From contig QKJH01000076.1 in assembly GCA_003250865.1 (NCBI GenBank), forward strand, positions 1-19,859: DNA of 19,859 bases, read 5' to 3'. Below are positions 1 to 5,687 of the stretch, piece by piece (position 1 is the first letter of the stretch; every line of letters starts with the position of its first letter). The translations under genes and the position numbers were made by a program. This DNA comes from Alphaproteobacteria bacterium. GTDB taxonomy: Bacteria > Pseudomonadota > Alphaproteobacteria > Micavibrionales > SZUA-601. The notes under the pieces are model-generated. The model did not search any database. It had not been told where the DNA came from and saw nothing but the letters and a program-made list of their open reading frames with translations.

Positions 1-1
1 G

Positions 2-199
2 GTTATAACCTTGATAAAGGATACATCACTGGCACAAATAATCGGCGTAACTGAATTATTCGTGCTTGCAAAACAGCAGATGAATCTGTATTCGAGCCTT
101 ACACCATTGTTTATTGCAGGGTTTTTCTATCTAATAATGTGTCTTGCAATTACGGTTTTATTCTGGTTTGCTGAGAAAAAGTTTGATTATTATAAATAA
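2..199 (+). CDS. Amino-acid ABC transporter permease, C-terminal end (partial)
   Basis: The reading frame is open from the first bases, so only the last 65 or so residues of a longer gene are in view. The run I-K-D-T-S-L-A-Q-I-I-G-V is typical of the region after the EAA loop in HisM/GlnP-type polar amino-acid permeases. A final hydrophobic segment (about FIAGFFYLIMCLAITVLFW) and a basic tail ending KKFDYYK follow, as at the end of that family. The ATPase partner starts 11 bases downstream, which is the usual operon order. The protein would sit in the inner membrane and form the substrate path. The substrate cannot be told from this fragment. A TTG at 11 is an internal Leu, not a start. Confidence 0.85.
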   Translation, partial: VITLIKDTSLAQIIGVTELFVLAKQQMNLYSSLTPLFIAGFFYLIMCLAITVLFWFAEKKFDYYK

Positions 200-210
200 G
201 AGGTAAATTT

Positions 211-959
211 ATGGCAGTTTTAGAAGTTAAAAACGTAAATAAATCTTTTGGCAAAACAAAAGTACTATCAGATATATCCTTTGATGTTAACGTGGGAGAG
301 GTTATAGCAATAATCGGCCCATCTGGCTCTGGTAAATCAACCTTACTTAGATGTATAAATCAACTTGAAAAGCCAGATGGTGGAACGATTAAGGTTTGCG
401 GTAAAGATATGATAAAAGGGTATGACGGCAAAAAGCCACTATACAACGATTCAAGGATACTAAGGGAAATAAGGCTGAAAATTGGTTTGGTGTTTCAAAA
501 TTTCAATCTTTTTCCGCATATGAATGTTATGGCGAATATTACCGAGGCCCCACTGTATGTATTAAAACAGAACAAAGCCGAAGTGTTAAAAGCAGCAAAA
601 AGCTTGCTTGATAAAATGGGGCTTAGCGAAAAGGAAAAGGCATATCCTTGCGAGCTTTCTGGGGGGCAACAACAGAGAGTTTCTATTGCAAGGGCTTTGT
701 TCTGTTTTTTGATGAGCCTACTAGTGCACTTGACCCGGAATTGACAGGCGAAATTCTTAAAGTAATTAAAGGGCTTGCCAAGGAGAAAATGACGATGGTA
801 ATAGTTACTCATGAGATGGCTTTTGCCCGTGATGTTGCTGACAGGGTTATTTTTATGGATGGTGGACTGATAGTGGAGGAGGGAACTCCTGCAAGCTTAT
901 TTGGGAATACTCAGAATGAGCGAACTAAGCAGTTCTTGCAGAGATTTAATAATGGCTGA
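211..959 (+). pseudogene. Amino-acid ABC transporter ATP-binding protein, frameshifted
   Basis: This is the ATPase partner of the upstream permease (GlnQ/HisP type). The first frame, from ATG 211 behind AGAGGT, has Walker A GPSGSGKST (residues 36-44), a Q-loop in VFQNFNLF (Q96) and signature LSGGQQQ (149-155), then reaches S-I-A-R-A-L. The homology continues in another frame from about 699 with V-L-F-F-D-E-P-T-S-A-L-D-P (Walker B, D-loop) and VTHEM (switch His), ending at 959. Family members have about five residues between ARAL and the Walker B segment, and these are absent here. A deletion of about 16 bases near 697-700 accounts for both the missing residues and the frame change. The truncated product would lack Walker B and be inactive. 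A sequencing or assembly error is less likely, since several residues are missing rather than one base. Confidence 0.85.
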
Positions 960-976
960 TAAAAGGGAGAAATAGT

Positions 977-1558
977 ATGACGAACAGAGAAAAGTTTTTA
1001 AACCTGTTTAAAACGCAAATAAAAAGAGAAGGTTCTGAAATTCTTTTAGAATATATTTTGTCAGAAAAAAGTGATTTCTTCACGGCTCCGGCAAGCACAA
1101 GATTTCATGGTTCTTATGAAGGTGGTTTGTTGGAGCATTCCCTTAATGTTTATGATTGTTTAAAGGATTATTGTGAAAGAGAAAGGGTAAGAAACACATA
1201 TTCTTTGAAATTTACTGATGAAACAGTTGCAATTGTTTCGCTACTACACGATTTATGCAAAATAAACATTTATAAACCAATCTTCAGGAACGTTAAGGGG
1301 GAAGATGGTGTCTGGCGACAGGTGCCTTCTTATGAATTTGCTGACAATTTGCCTTATGGCCATGGCGAAAAATCTGTCTATATAATTTCTGGTTTCATGC
1401 GCCTTACTCGTGAAGAGGCTTTTGCTATTCGTTATCACATGGGTTTTTCAGGGGATGAGAATAAAAATAACATCAGCAATGCAATGGAAATGTTTCCGCT
1501 TGCTCTTGCTTTGAATGTTGCAGATATGGAAGCTTCATTTTTATTGGAAAAAAGGTAG
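977..1558 (+). CDS. HD-domain phosphohydrolase-like protein
   Basis: A 193-residue protein with a spaced set of metal-ligand residues typical of the HD superfamily: H54 in GLLEHSLNV, the H91-D92 pair in SLLHDLCK, H129 in YGHGEKS, H154 in IRYHMG and D183 in NVADMEAS. These proteins usually hydrolyse nucleotides or phosphodiesters; the substrate here cannot be told. It has no signal peptide or membrane segment, so it should be cytosolic. The start at ATG 977 is set by AAAGGGAGAAATAGT just upstream, and it lies 17 bases after the broken ABC gene, so it may be co-transcribed. It is the last gene before the tRNA locus and looks like ordinary chromosomal DNA, with the same AT-rich codon use as the genes before it. 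Confidence 0.8.
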   Translation: MTNREKFLNLFKTQIKREGSEILLEYILSEKSDFFTAPASTRFHGSYEGGLLEHSLNVYDCLKDYCERERVRNTYSLKFTDETVAIVSLLHDLCKINIYKPIFRNVKGEDGVWRQVPSYEFADNLPYGHGEKSVYIISGFMRLTREEAFAIRYHMGFSGDENKNNISNAMEMFPLALALNVADMEASFLLEKR

Positions 1559-1601
1559 TATTCTTTTAAGAATTTAATCTATAAAAATGAATATAAAAAT
1601 A

Positions 1602-1630
1602 TTGACTTTTATAAAGAAAAAGTATATAAT
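1602..1630 (+). promoter_or_regulatory. Sigma-A promoter of the tRNA-Thr locus
   Basis: TTGACT (1602-1607), a 17-base spacer and a perfect TATAAT (1625-1630) lie 15 bases before the first base of the truncated tRNA copy at 1646. This is the normal strong, short-leader layout of a stable-RNA promoter. I see no second promoter of this quality between the truncated copy and the complete tRNA at 1856. Confidence 0.85.
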
Positions 1631-1645
1631 TATATATCGTGAAAT

Positions 1646-1686
1646 GCTGTTATAGCTCAGTCGGCAGAGCACTTCCTTGGTAAGGA
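1646..1686 (+). pseudogene. 5' part of tRNA-Thr(GGT), truncated
   Basis: These 41 bases equal positions 1-41 of the complete tRNA-Thr at 1856 (acceptor 5' strand, D arm, anticodon loop and part of the 3' anticodon strand) and then diverge at 1687. Including two bases upstream, the exact repeat is 1644-1686 = 1854-1896. The T arm and acceptor 3' strand are missing, so it cannot be charged. It sits directly behind the strong promoter. It is most simply read as the chromosomal half of the original tRNA gene, left by site-specific recombination inside the tRNA. Confidence 0.85.
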
Positions 1687-1855
1687 TGTCGCAACGTGCC
1701 AACGAGTGTCAATCAGCTTCATGTAGTCCTGAAAAACCGCGTAAAATCAAGGTTTTTCAAAAAACACGGTTCATCCCGTGTCAAACAATTTCATCCGATT
1801 TCATCCCCGTTTGGGTCAGCCTTTGGGTCAACTTTCGGGGCACTGAAATCACCAT
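1687..1855 (+). other. 169-bp attachment-site-like spacer between the two tRNA copies
   Basis: This stretch has no credible gene. It holds a 9-bp inverted repeat (TGAAAAACC at 1730-1738 with GGTTTTTCA at 1751-1759), a smaller hairpin ACACGG/CCGTGT near 1764-1781, three copies of TCATCC (1771, 1791, 1801) and a pair of direct repeats TTTGGGTCA at 1810-1818 and 1822-1830. Repeats of this length and period beside a recombination core resemble arm-type integrase sites. It may be the end of an otherwise deleted element. Confidence 0.55.
1810..1830 (+). repeat. Paired TTTGGGTCA repeats, candidate integrase arm sites (left)
   Basis: Two exact copies of TTTGGGTCA start 12 bases apart, 24 bp upstream of the repeated tRNA core. 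The same 9-mer occurs twice in inverted orientation, also with 12-bp period, at 2045-2065 on the other side of the complete tRNA. Confidence 0.6.
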
Positions 1856-1931
1856 GCTGTTATAGCTCAGTCGGCAGAGCACTTCCTTGGTAAGGAAGAG
1901 GTCACCAGTTCGAATCTGGTTAACAGCTCCA
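1856..1931 (+). tRNA. tRNA-Thr (anticodon GGT), CCA encoded
   Basis: The cloverleaf can be folded by eye. The 7-bp acceptor GCTGTTA/TAACAGC is perfect, the D stem is GCTC/GAGC, the anticodon stem CTTCC/GGAAG encloses the loop TTGGTAA with anticodon GGT, and the T arm is ACCAG-TTCGAAT-CTGGT. Discriminator T and an encoded CCA follow, giving 76 nt. Its own upstream sequence has no clear promoter, so expression probably depends on transcription from the promoter at 1602, through the truncated copy and the 169-bp spacer, followed by end processing. Confidence 0.96.
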
Positions 1932-1935
1932 TCGT

Positions 1936-1978
1936 GAAAACCCGCATGGCGTAAGGCTTTGCGGGTTTTCTGTATTTT
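1936..1978 (+). terminator. Terminator after tRNA-Thr
   Basis: A perfect 10-bp stem GAAAACCCGC (1936-1945) / GCGGGTTTTC (1961-1970) is followed by TGTATTTT, five bases after the CCA end. Confidence 0.75.
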
Positions 1979-2044
1979 CGGGGTATGCTCTGAAAGCCGC
2001 AAAACGAGGTCAGAACGGGTAAAAATGAAGCCAAAAAGTCCGTT

Positions 2045-2065
2045 TGACCCAAAAGTTGACCCAAA
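2045..2065 (+). repeat. Paired TGACCCAAA repeats, candidate integrase arm sites (right)
   Basis: Two copies of TGACCCAAA (TTGACCCAAA counting one base more) at 2045-2053 and 2057-2065 have a 12-bp period and are the reverse complement of the pair at 1810-1830. They mark the element side of the tRNA attachment site. Confidence 0.6.
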
Positions 2066-2091
2066 CACATGAAAGGAGGAATCGAGAACCC

Positions 2092-2457
2092 ATGACCACT
2101 CATGAATTTGCCCAATTTGTCTTGGGCGGCGGGGCGCAATCTCCCGCCGAGCCATTAGACGAAGCCGCCGCAAAAGAGGTGGCGCAGCTTGTTAGCGGGA
2201 GCCTTATTTATCGTTTGTACGAAAGTCTAATAACAAGTGGCTACGACATGGATGAAGCGACCCAACATCTTGAAATGCTCTACGACTCAGGAAATCATTT
2301 TGGCTTGCTCTACTTCGTTTTCATGCTTACCGACGCGATGAATGAAGCATTGCCTGCCCAATTTGCCGAATTGACCGCAAATTGTGCCACCGCTCCCTAT
2401 TTGGCTTCGGCCTTAATGGAAGATTGGCTTGACTTTCATGGCGATTACGGAACTTGA
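2092..2457 (+). CDS. Hypothetical protein at the left end of the mobile element
   Basis: I do not recognise a family for this 121-residue protein. The start at ATG 2092 is chosen because GAAAGGAGGA (2071-2080) lies 12 bases upstream; the frame is open further up, but that would run back through the repeat pair. The sequence is soluble-looking, acidic and helical (start MTTHEFAQFVLGGG; later stretches SGYDMDEATQHLEML and GLLYFVFMLTDAMNEAL), with no signal peptide or clear membrane span. It is the first gene inside the element and is followed by its own terminator. Codon use is more GC-rich than in the genes before the tRNA, in line with the rest of the element backbone. Confidence 0.75.
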   Translation: MTTHEFAQFVLGGGAQSPAEPLDEAAAKEVAQLVSGSLIYRLYESLITSGYDMDEATQHLEMLYDSGNHFGLLYFVFMLTDAMNEALPAQFAELTANCATAPYLASALMEDWLDFHGDYGT

Positions 2458-2478
2458 AAACCTGCCTCCACGCATATG

Positions 2479-2520
2479 AGCCGCCTGTTCTTATGATTTT
2501 CAAAGGACAGGCGGCTTTTA
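2479..2520 (+). terminator. Terminator after the hypothetical gene
   Basis: A 10-bp stem AGCCGCCTGT (2479-2488) / ACAGGCGGCT (2507-2516), with an 18-base loop, is followed directly by TTTA. Confidence 0.75.
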
Positions 2521-2583
2521 GTGGTGCGCCCATGCTGGGCGCACCACTAAGGCGGGGAAAGACTTTCAAATCCTTCCCCGCCT
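2518..2583. terminator. Two nested strong hairpins separating convergent genes
   Basis: A perfect 15-bp stem with a 3-base loop spans 2518-2550 (arms 2518-2532 and 2536-2550). An 11-bp stem AAGGCGGGGAA/TTCCCCGCCTT spans 2549-2583. The second sits eight bases beyond the stop codon of the minus-strand permease gene and is read from that side first. Together they probably stop transcription from both directions. Confidence 0.65.
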
Positions 2584-2590
2584 TACTACT

Positions 2591-3130
2591 TTATTTGCTG
2601 ATATTTTCAGCATTTTGATAGATTTTTTGGACTTCTTCCTTTGAAATAAGTTTTGATAATACAAAAGCGATCATAATAATACCCGGTATATCGATCAGCA
2701 ATCTTGTTACCGCAAATTTCACTCCCAGCGAGGCAGTTTCAAACAAAAACATGGGAATTTTTGTAGTAGACCATGCACCGATAAAAATCAAAATGTTGCT
2801 GAACTTAACACCTTTTTTCATGAAGACGGCCGCAACCGGGAACGCGCCGTAAAGCGGACAGGCGGCTGCCGAACCGATCAGCAATGATAGCAGTACTCCT
2901 TTTATTCCGGAGCCTTCTCCCATAAATCTGACCATTGTTTCTCTGGGTACCCAAACATCAAGAAGCCCAAGTAACAAAAATACCGGCGGGATTACAAGCA
3001 TCATTTCAATAAATGAATTTGCCGAGATATTCACCGCTTTTAACCCAATTTGTCTGTTAAACAATATAAGAAAACCGATTGCAATAACAGTAATGATAAA
3101 TGCACGGTAGCGTTTCAAAACCAACTTCAT
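2591..3130 (-). CDS. Half-size permease, second of a pair (DUF318/UPF0718-like)
   Basis: A 179-residue integral membrane protein with about five hydrophobic segments. The stretch G-S-A-A-A-C-P-L-Y-G-A-F-P-V-A-A-V-F resembles the pore segment of the DUF318/ArsP-like permease superfamily, whose full-length members have two such halves in 300-350 residues. The start codon overlaps the stop of the upstream half by ATGA (3127-3130), so the two are translationally coupled and probably form a heterodimer. The transported substrate cannot be read from the sequence. The nearby ars-type genes and a redox-type regulator make a metal, metalloid or thiol-linked compound possible (inference). The hairpin at 2549-2583 ends the unit. 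Confidence 0.75.
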   Translation of the reverse strand: MKLVLKRYRAFIITVIAIGFLILFNRQIGLKAVNISANSFIEMMLVIPPVFLLLGLLDVWVPRETMVRFMGEGSGIKGVLLSLLIGSAAACPLYGAFPVAAVFMKKGVKFSNILIFIGAWSTTKIPMFLFETASLGVKFAVTRLLIDIPGIIMIAFVLSKLISKEEVQKIYQNAENISK

Positions 3131-3612
3131 ATCCCGCCCACCACCAATCCTATGATTGCGGCAACCGCGAAAGAAAAGATAAACGCCAGAATATTTCGCA
3201 GTATCGTTAATCTTTTCCCGAAATATTTCATCTCAACCGGCATTGTAACAACGCCGACCATCATCAGCGCCGATACAAACGCGCCTATCTGCATGTAACC
3301 TGCCCCACCCTGTAAAAGCATTGCGGCAGTCGGGAAAGCGACAAACCCGGGGATCAGGGTAATGGCGCCAACCAATGCGGCGATAATAACACCAGCCCAT
3401 CCAGATTCCGCTCCGATGATTTTTGAAATCATTTCAGTATTCAGTACGGCAAGCAATACGCCCACCAGCAAAATAACGACCAGAAATTCCGGCAAAATAT
3501 TTTCAAACGCCTTCCATGCCTTTTTAAGAGCCATCCCGGTTTTCTTTTTATCTTTAAAAAAAGAAAGCGCTAAAAACAAAGCCGCTGTCCCATATAAAAT
3601 ATATGTGTCCAA
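3127..3612 (-). CDS. Half-size permease, first of a pair (DUF318/UPF0718-like)
   Basis: A 161-residue membrane protein with about five hydrophobic stretches and the motif P-G-F-V-A-F-P-T-A-A-M-L-L, which corresponds to the pore segment of its partner at 2591-3130. The two together equal one full-length ArsP/DUF318 permease, so this looks like a naturally split transporter. It starts at TTG (3610-3612); TAAAGGAGC lies seven bases upstream in its transcript, and no ATG fits. Only one base separates it from the stop of the Rrf2 gene, so it is the first structural gene of an Rrf2-permease-permease operon. Confidence 0.75.
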   Translation of the reverse strand: MDTYILYGTAALFLALSFFKDKKKTGMALKKAWKAFENILPEFLVVILLVGVLLAVLNTEMISKIIGAESGWAGVIIAALVGAITLIPGFVAFPTAAMLLQGGAGYMQIGAFVSALMMVGVVTMPVEMKYFGKRLTILRNILAFIFSFAVAAIIGLVVGGI

Positions 3613-3613
3613 T

Positions 3614-4045
3614 TTAATGCTCCTTTATTATATCTGACTGCTTTTTAATTGAAATATTACTTCTTTCAAAAGTTATACTTGATAATTTATTACGAATCAT
3701 ATCCGATACATCCGCAAAAACAGCATAATACTCGCATGATTCGTTATTTTGTGCTTTATTACACATACTATTTTCACATCGGTTTATGTCAATTGGACCA
3801 TCTACTGCTTCAATAACGTCTTTAAAACTTATGTTACATGCTTTTCTGGTTAATTTATAACCACCTTTTGCACCCTTATAGGATCGAACTATTTTAGCTA
3901 AGCTAAGCTTCCTCAAAATTTTCAAAGCAAATCTTAAAGTGATTCCTGTGTTTTCCGAAATTGATTTTGCACAACGTAAGGATTCAGCATTTGCCATACA
4001 AGCAACAATTCTTATAGCATAATTGGATTCAATAGTGATTCGCAT
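3614..4045 (-). CDS. Rrf2-family transcriptional regulator
   Basis: A 143-residue winged-helix protein. The start MRITIESNYAIRIV, the recognition region around SISENTGITLRFALKIL and the wing G-A-K-G-G-Y-K-L-T-R are typical of Rrf2. Three cysteines, C90, C95 and C104, form a C-x4-C-x8-C cluster in the position where IscR, NsrR and RsrR bind an Fe-S cluster, so it probably senses iron, NO, redox state or a thiol-reactive compound (inference). It is the first gene of the operon with the split permease pair. A near-consensus promoter and an 18-bp inverted repeat lie just upstream, which suggests autoregulation. Confidence 0.88.
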   Translation of the reverse strand: MRITIESNYAIRIVACMANAESLRCAKSISENTGITLRFALKILRKLSLAKIVRSYKGAKGGYKLTRKACNISFKDVIEAVDGPIDINRCENSMCNKAQNNESCEYYAVFADVSDMIRNKLSSITFERSNISIKKQSDIIKEH

Positions 4046-4084
4046 AATTGCTCCTCCTCATTGATAAAGATTAAGCAAAATTTT

Positions 4085-4102
4085 TATGAGCTTATGCTCA
4101 TA
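4085..4102 (-). promoter_or_regulatory. Inverted repeat, candidate Rrf2 operator
   Basis: TATGAGC-TTAT-GCTCATA is a perfect 7-bp inverted repeat. It lies at and just after the expected transcription start of the Rrf2 operon, 40 bp before the Rrf2 start codon, which would let a bound dimer block the promoter at 4111-4138. Confidence 0.55.
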
Positions 4103-4110
4103 ATATCACT

Positions 4111-4138
4111 ATTATACCTCAGTTATTTTACGCGTCAA
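4111..4138 (-). promoter_or_regulatory. Sigma-A promoter of the Rrf2-permease operon
   Basis: On the minus strand TTGACG (4133-4138), a 16-base spacer and TATAAT (4111-4116) point towards the Rrf2 gene. Confidence 0.7.
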
Positions 4139-4168
4139 TCAATTTATTAAAATAAGTGGTAAGCAAAT

Positions 4169-4455
4169 TTACTTCATGAAGCCTTTGATATACACATCTG
4201 ATACAGTAGCAATCGGACAGATCGTGCACCATGTTCTGGTTTAAAGATCAGAGCGAGTATAAGCCCAAGAATCGTGGTTGTCATCATCATAGAATAAAAC
4301 CGATAGGAAAGATGCGTTATCCATGGCACAATATTGGCAAGCTCAATAAGCTGCGGTATTTTTCCGGGTATTGGTACTATAAGTAAAAGCCTTAGATAGC
4401 TCATAGATGGTATCGAACCGGTTGCGACCTTTATTGTTGACCATACAAAGGGCAA
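4169..4455 (-). pseudogene. Remnant of a membrane Fe-S (C-x2-C-P) protein, frameshifted
   Basis: One minus-strand frame reads up to a hydrophobic segment T-T-T-I-L-G-L-I-L-A-L-I-F-K-P (near 4240). Continuing in the neighbouring frame gives R-T-W-C-T-I-C-P-I-A-T-V-S-D-V-Y, then stop at 4169-4171. A single missing base near 4236-4238 restores the join. A membrane helix followed by a C-x2-C-P motif resembles small membrane proteins with a ferredoxin-like cluster end; the assignment is tentative. There is no ribosome site before the first ATG, and the 5' end runs into the ACR3-like relic, so this is very likely decayed. Confidence 0.5.
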
Positions 4456-4513
4456 CCCATAACGTTAGGTATTTTTCGGGAAAGCCGATTTCTATATGTT
4501 TGTTTTTTCACAT
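4440..4513 (-). pseudogene. N-terminal relic of an ACR3-type arsenite efflux transporter
   Basis: From ATG 4513, behind GGGAGGTG, the frame meets TGA at codon 2 and then reads H-I-E-I-G-F-P-E-K-Y-L-T-L-W-V-A-L-C-M-V. This closely resembles the start of ACR3 family arsenite permeases (G-F-F-E-K-Y-L-T-x-W-V-x-L-C). Homology stops after about 22 residues, where it joins the other relic. It is a gene start with an intact ribosome site but a nonsense codon and a large deletion. It lies 20 bp beyond the thioredoxin-like gene, so it was once the next gene of the ars operon. Confidence 0.6.
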
Positions 4514-4533
4514 ATATACACCTCCCGATAACA

Positions 4534-4884
4534 TCATCTTACCTTTTGCAGTATTTTGACAACCTCTTCTGTTTTCAGAACCTTACCATAGGAAACTACT
4601 TTCCCATCGATGACGAGGGCGGGAGTTGTCATCACGCCGTAAGTGGAAATCTGCGAGAAATCGGTCACATGGTCAATCGTCGTGTCCATCCCAAGCTGTT
4701 CTAAAGCGGCTTTTGTTGCCGTTTCAAGCTGATTGCATTTTGCACATCCGCTACCAAGTACCTTTACGCTTGCGCCCTCGGTTTTAGCGCTCTCAGCCTT
4801 TGTCATGCTTTCCGCATCACAGTTGCCTCCGCAGCAGCAGGAGGTTGTTTCCACCTTTTTCTTTCCAAACAGTGACATATTCAT
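4534..4884 (-). CDS. Thioredoxin-like small redox protein with Cys-rich N-terminus
   Basis: A 116-residue protein. Residues about 38-116 match the small redox-active disulfide (thioredoxin-fold, TM0996/MTH895-like) family: V-K-V-L-G-S-G-C47-A-K-C50-N-Q-L-E carries the CxxC active site and M-T-T-P-A-L-V-I-D-G the cis-Pro loop. The first 35 residues add a loose metal-binding-like cluster (C16, C17, C18, C22). It should be cytosolic and may reduce a disulfide or move metalloid between thiols (inference). The ribosome site AAAGGAGCG fixes ATG 4884. It lies 29 bases after the ferredoxin-DUF2703 gene, last intact gene of the ArsR-linked set. Confidence 0.82.
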   Translation of the reverse strand: MNMSLFGKKKVETTSCCCGGNCDAESMTKAESAKTEGASVKVLGSGCAKCNQLETATKAALEQLGMDTTIDHVTDFSQISTYGVMTTPALVIDGKVVSYGKVLKTEEVVKILQKVR

Positions 4885-4913
4885 TACGCTCCTTTATAAG
4901 TTTTTGTTATTGG

Positions 4914-5675
4914 TTAGCAGCAGTTGCCCCCACAGGAGCATGCTGATTTACTGGTTTTTCCCTCATAAAAAGCTTTCAGATTATCCGGCAGTTTATAGTC
5001 GCCGCAGGAACAGTTACCGGTTGTTCCGAATATGGTTTTCAGAATTGCCTCGGCAAGCATTTCTTTGGGAGGCACTTCATAGCTTTCCCCATTATATTCG
5101 AATATCCGGCAGTCAACATCAGTACCGCTTATATCGCTGCAGCAGCCGCAGCTATTCTCCGCGACCGAACGGCAAATATCCTGACCATTTACACGAATTG
5201 TAGGTGAAGAAAGAAATCTATACTGTTCGGCAATTTCCGCAGTCTCCATTTCAACTTTTTTGTATTCAACTTCGTAACCGGTAAGCCGCAACGCGGGGGT
5301 AAGCGTCACTATTACTTCATCAAGCACAGCGTCCGTTCCGATACAGCGGTCACAGGTATGTAGATCAAGATAGAGATACTCAACGACAATCTTCTTTTCA
5401 GGAGATGCTTCACATCCGCAGGAGCAACAGAATTCTTCCGCTGGTTGCTCTCCGTTTGGCGGAATCCAGCCGGTGTCGTCTCCAACATAGGTGATCGCTC
5501 CAACCGGGCAGCGATTACCACAGCCGTGACAATGATCGATGCAGGCTTCCGGATTGGTTACGACAGGTGACGGAGCCTTTGCGGTATCATAGACACCGTG
5601 AGGACATTTAACAACACAGGTGCCGCACTCCGCGCAGGTTAGATAGTCAATAACGGGATACCAAGTCTTTGCCAT
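4914..5675 (-). CDS. Ferredoxin-DUF2703 fusion with Cys-rich tail
   Basis: A 253-residue cytosolic protein with three parts. Residues 1-65 are a 2x[4Fe-4S] ferredoxin: C14-x2-C17-x2-C20-x3-C24-P and C45-x3-C49-x2-C52-x3-C56-P. After a linker with C83, C84, C86 and C88, residues about 97-217 match DUF2703: L-Y-L-D-L-H-T-C108-D-R-C111, then F-L-S-S-P-T-I-R-V-N-G-Q-D-I and a Cys cluster at 176-179. The tail adds C222, C224, C246, C248, C252 and C253. DUF2703 is frequent in arsenic gene clusters but has no proven function known to me. A role in electron transfer to, or thiol binding of, a metalloid is inference. It begins 12 bases after the ArsP-like permease gene. Confidence 0.85.
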   Translation of the reverse strand: MAKTWYPVIDYLTCAECGTCVVKCPHGVYDTAKAPSPVVTNPEACIDHCHGCGNRCPVGAITYVGDDTGWIPPNGEQPAEEFCCSCGCEASPEKKIVVEYLYLDLHTCDRCIGTDAVLDEVIVTLTPALRLTGYEVEYKKVEMETAEIAEQYRFLSSPTIRVNGQDICRSVAENSCGCCSDISGTDVDCRIFEYNGESYEVPPKEMLAEAILKTIFGTTGNCSCGDYKLPDNLKAFYEGKTSKSACSCGGNCC

Positions 5676-5687
5676 AATAATTTCCTC

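Noticed and set aside
495..812. Minus-strand open frame over the ABC transporter ATPase
   Set aside because: It is antisense to clear ATPase motifs in two frames and has no ribosome site.
1781..2173. Minus-strand open frames across the tRNA-Thr region
   Set aside because: They read through the tRNA in reverse and across the repeat pairs. The familiar-looking peptide N-Q-I-R-T-G-D comes from translating a tRNA, not from a gene.
4733..5203. 156-codon plus-strand open frame
   Set aside because: It is antisense to the thioredoxin-like gene and the ferredoxin-DUF2703 gene, whose motifs are unambiguous.
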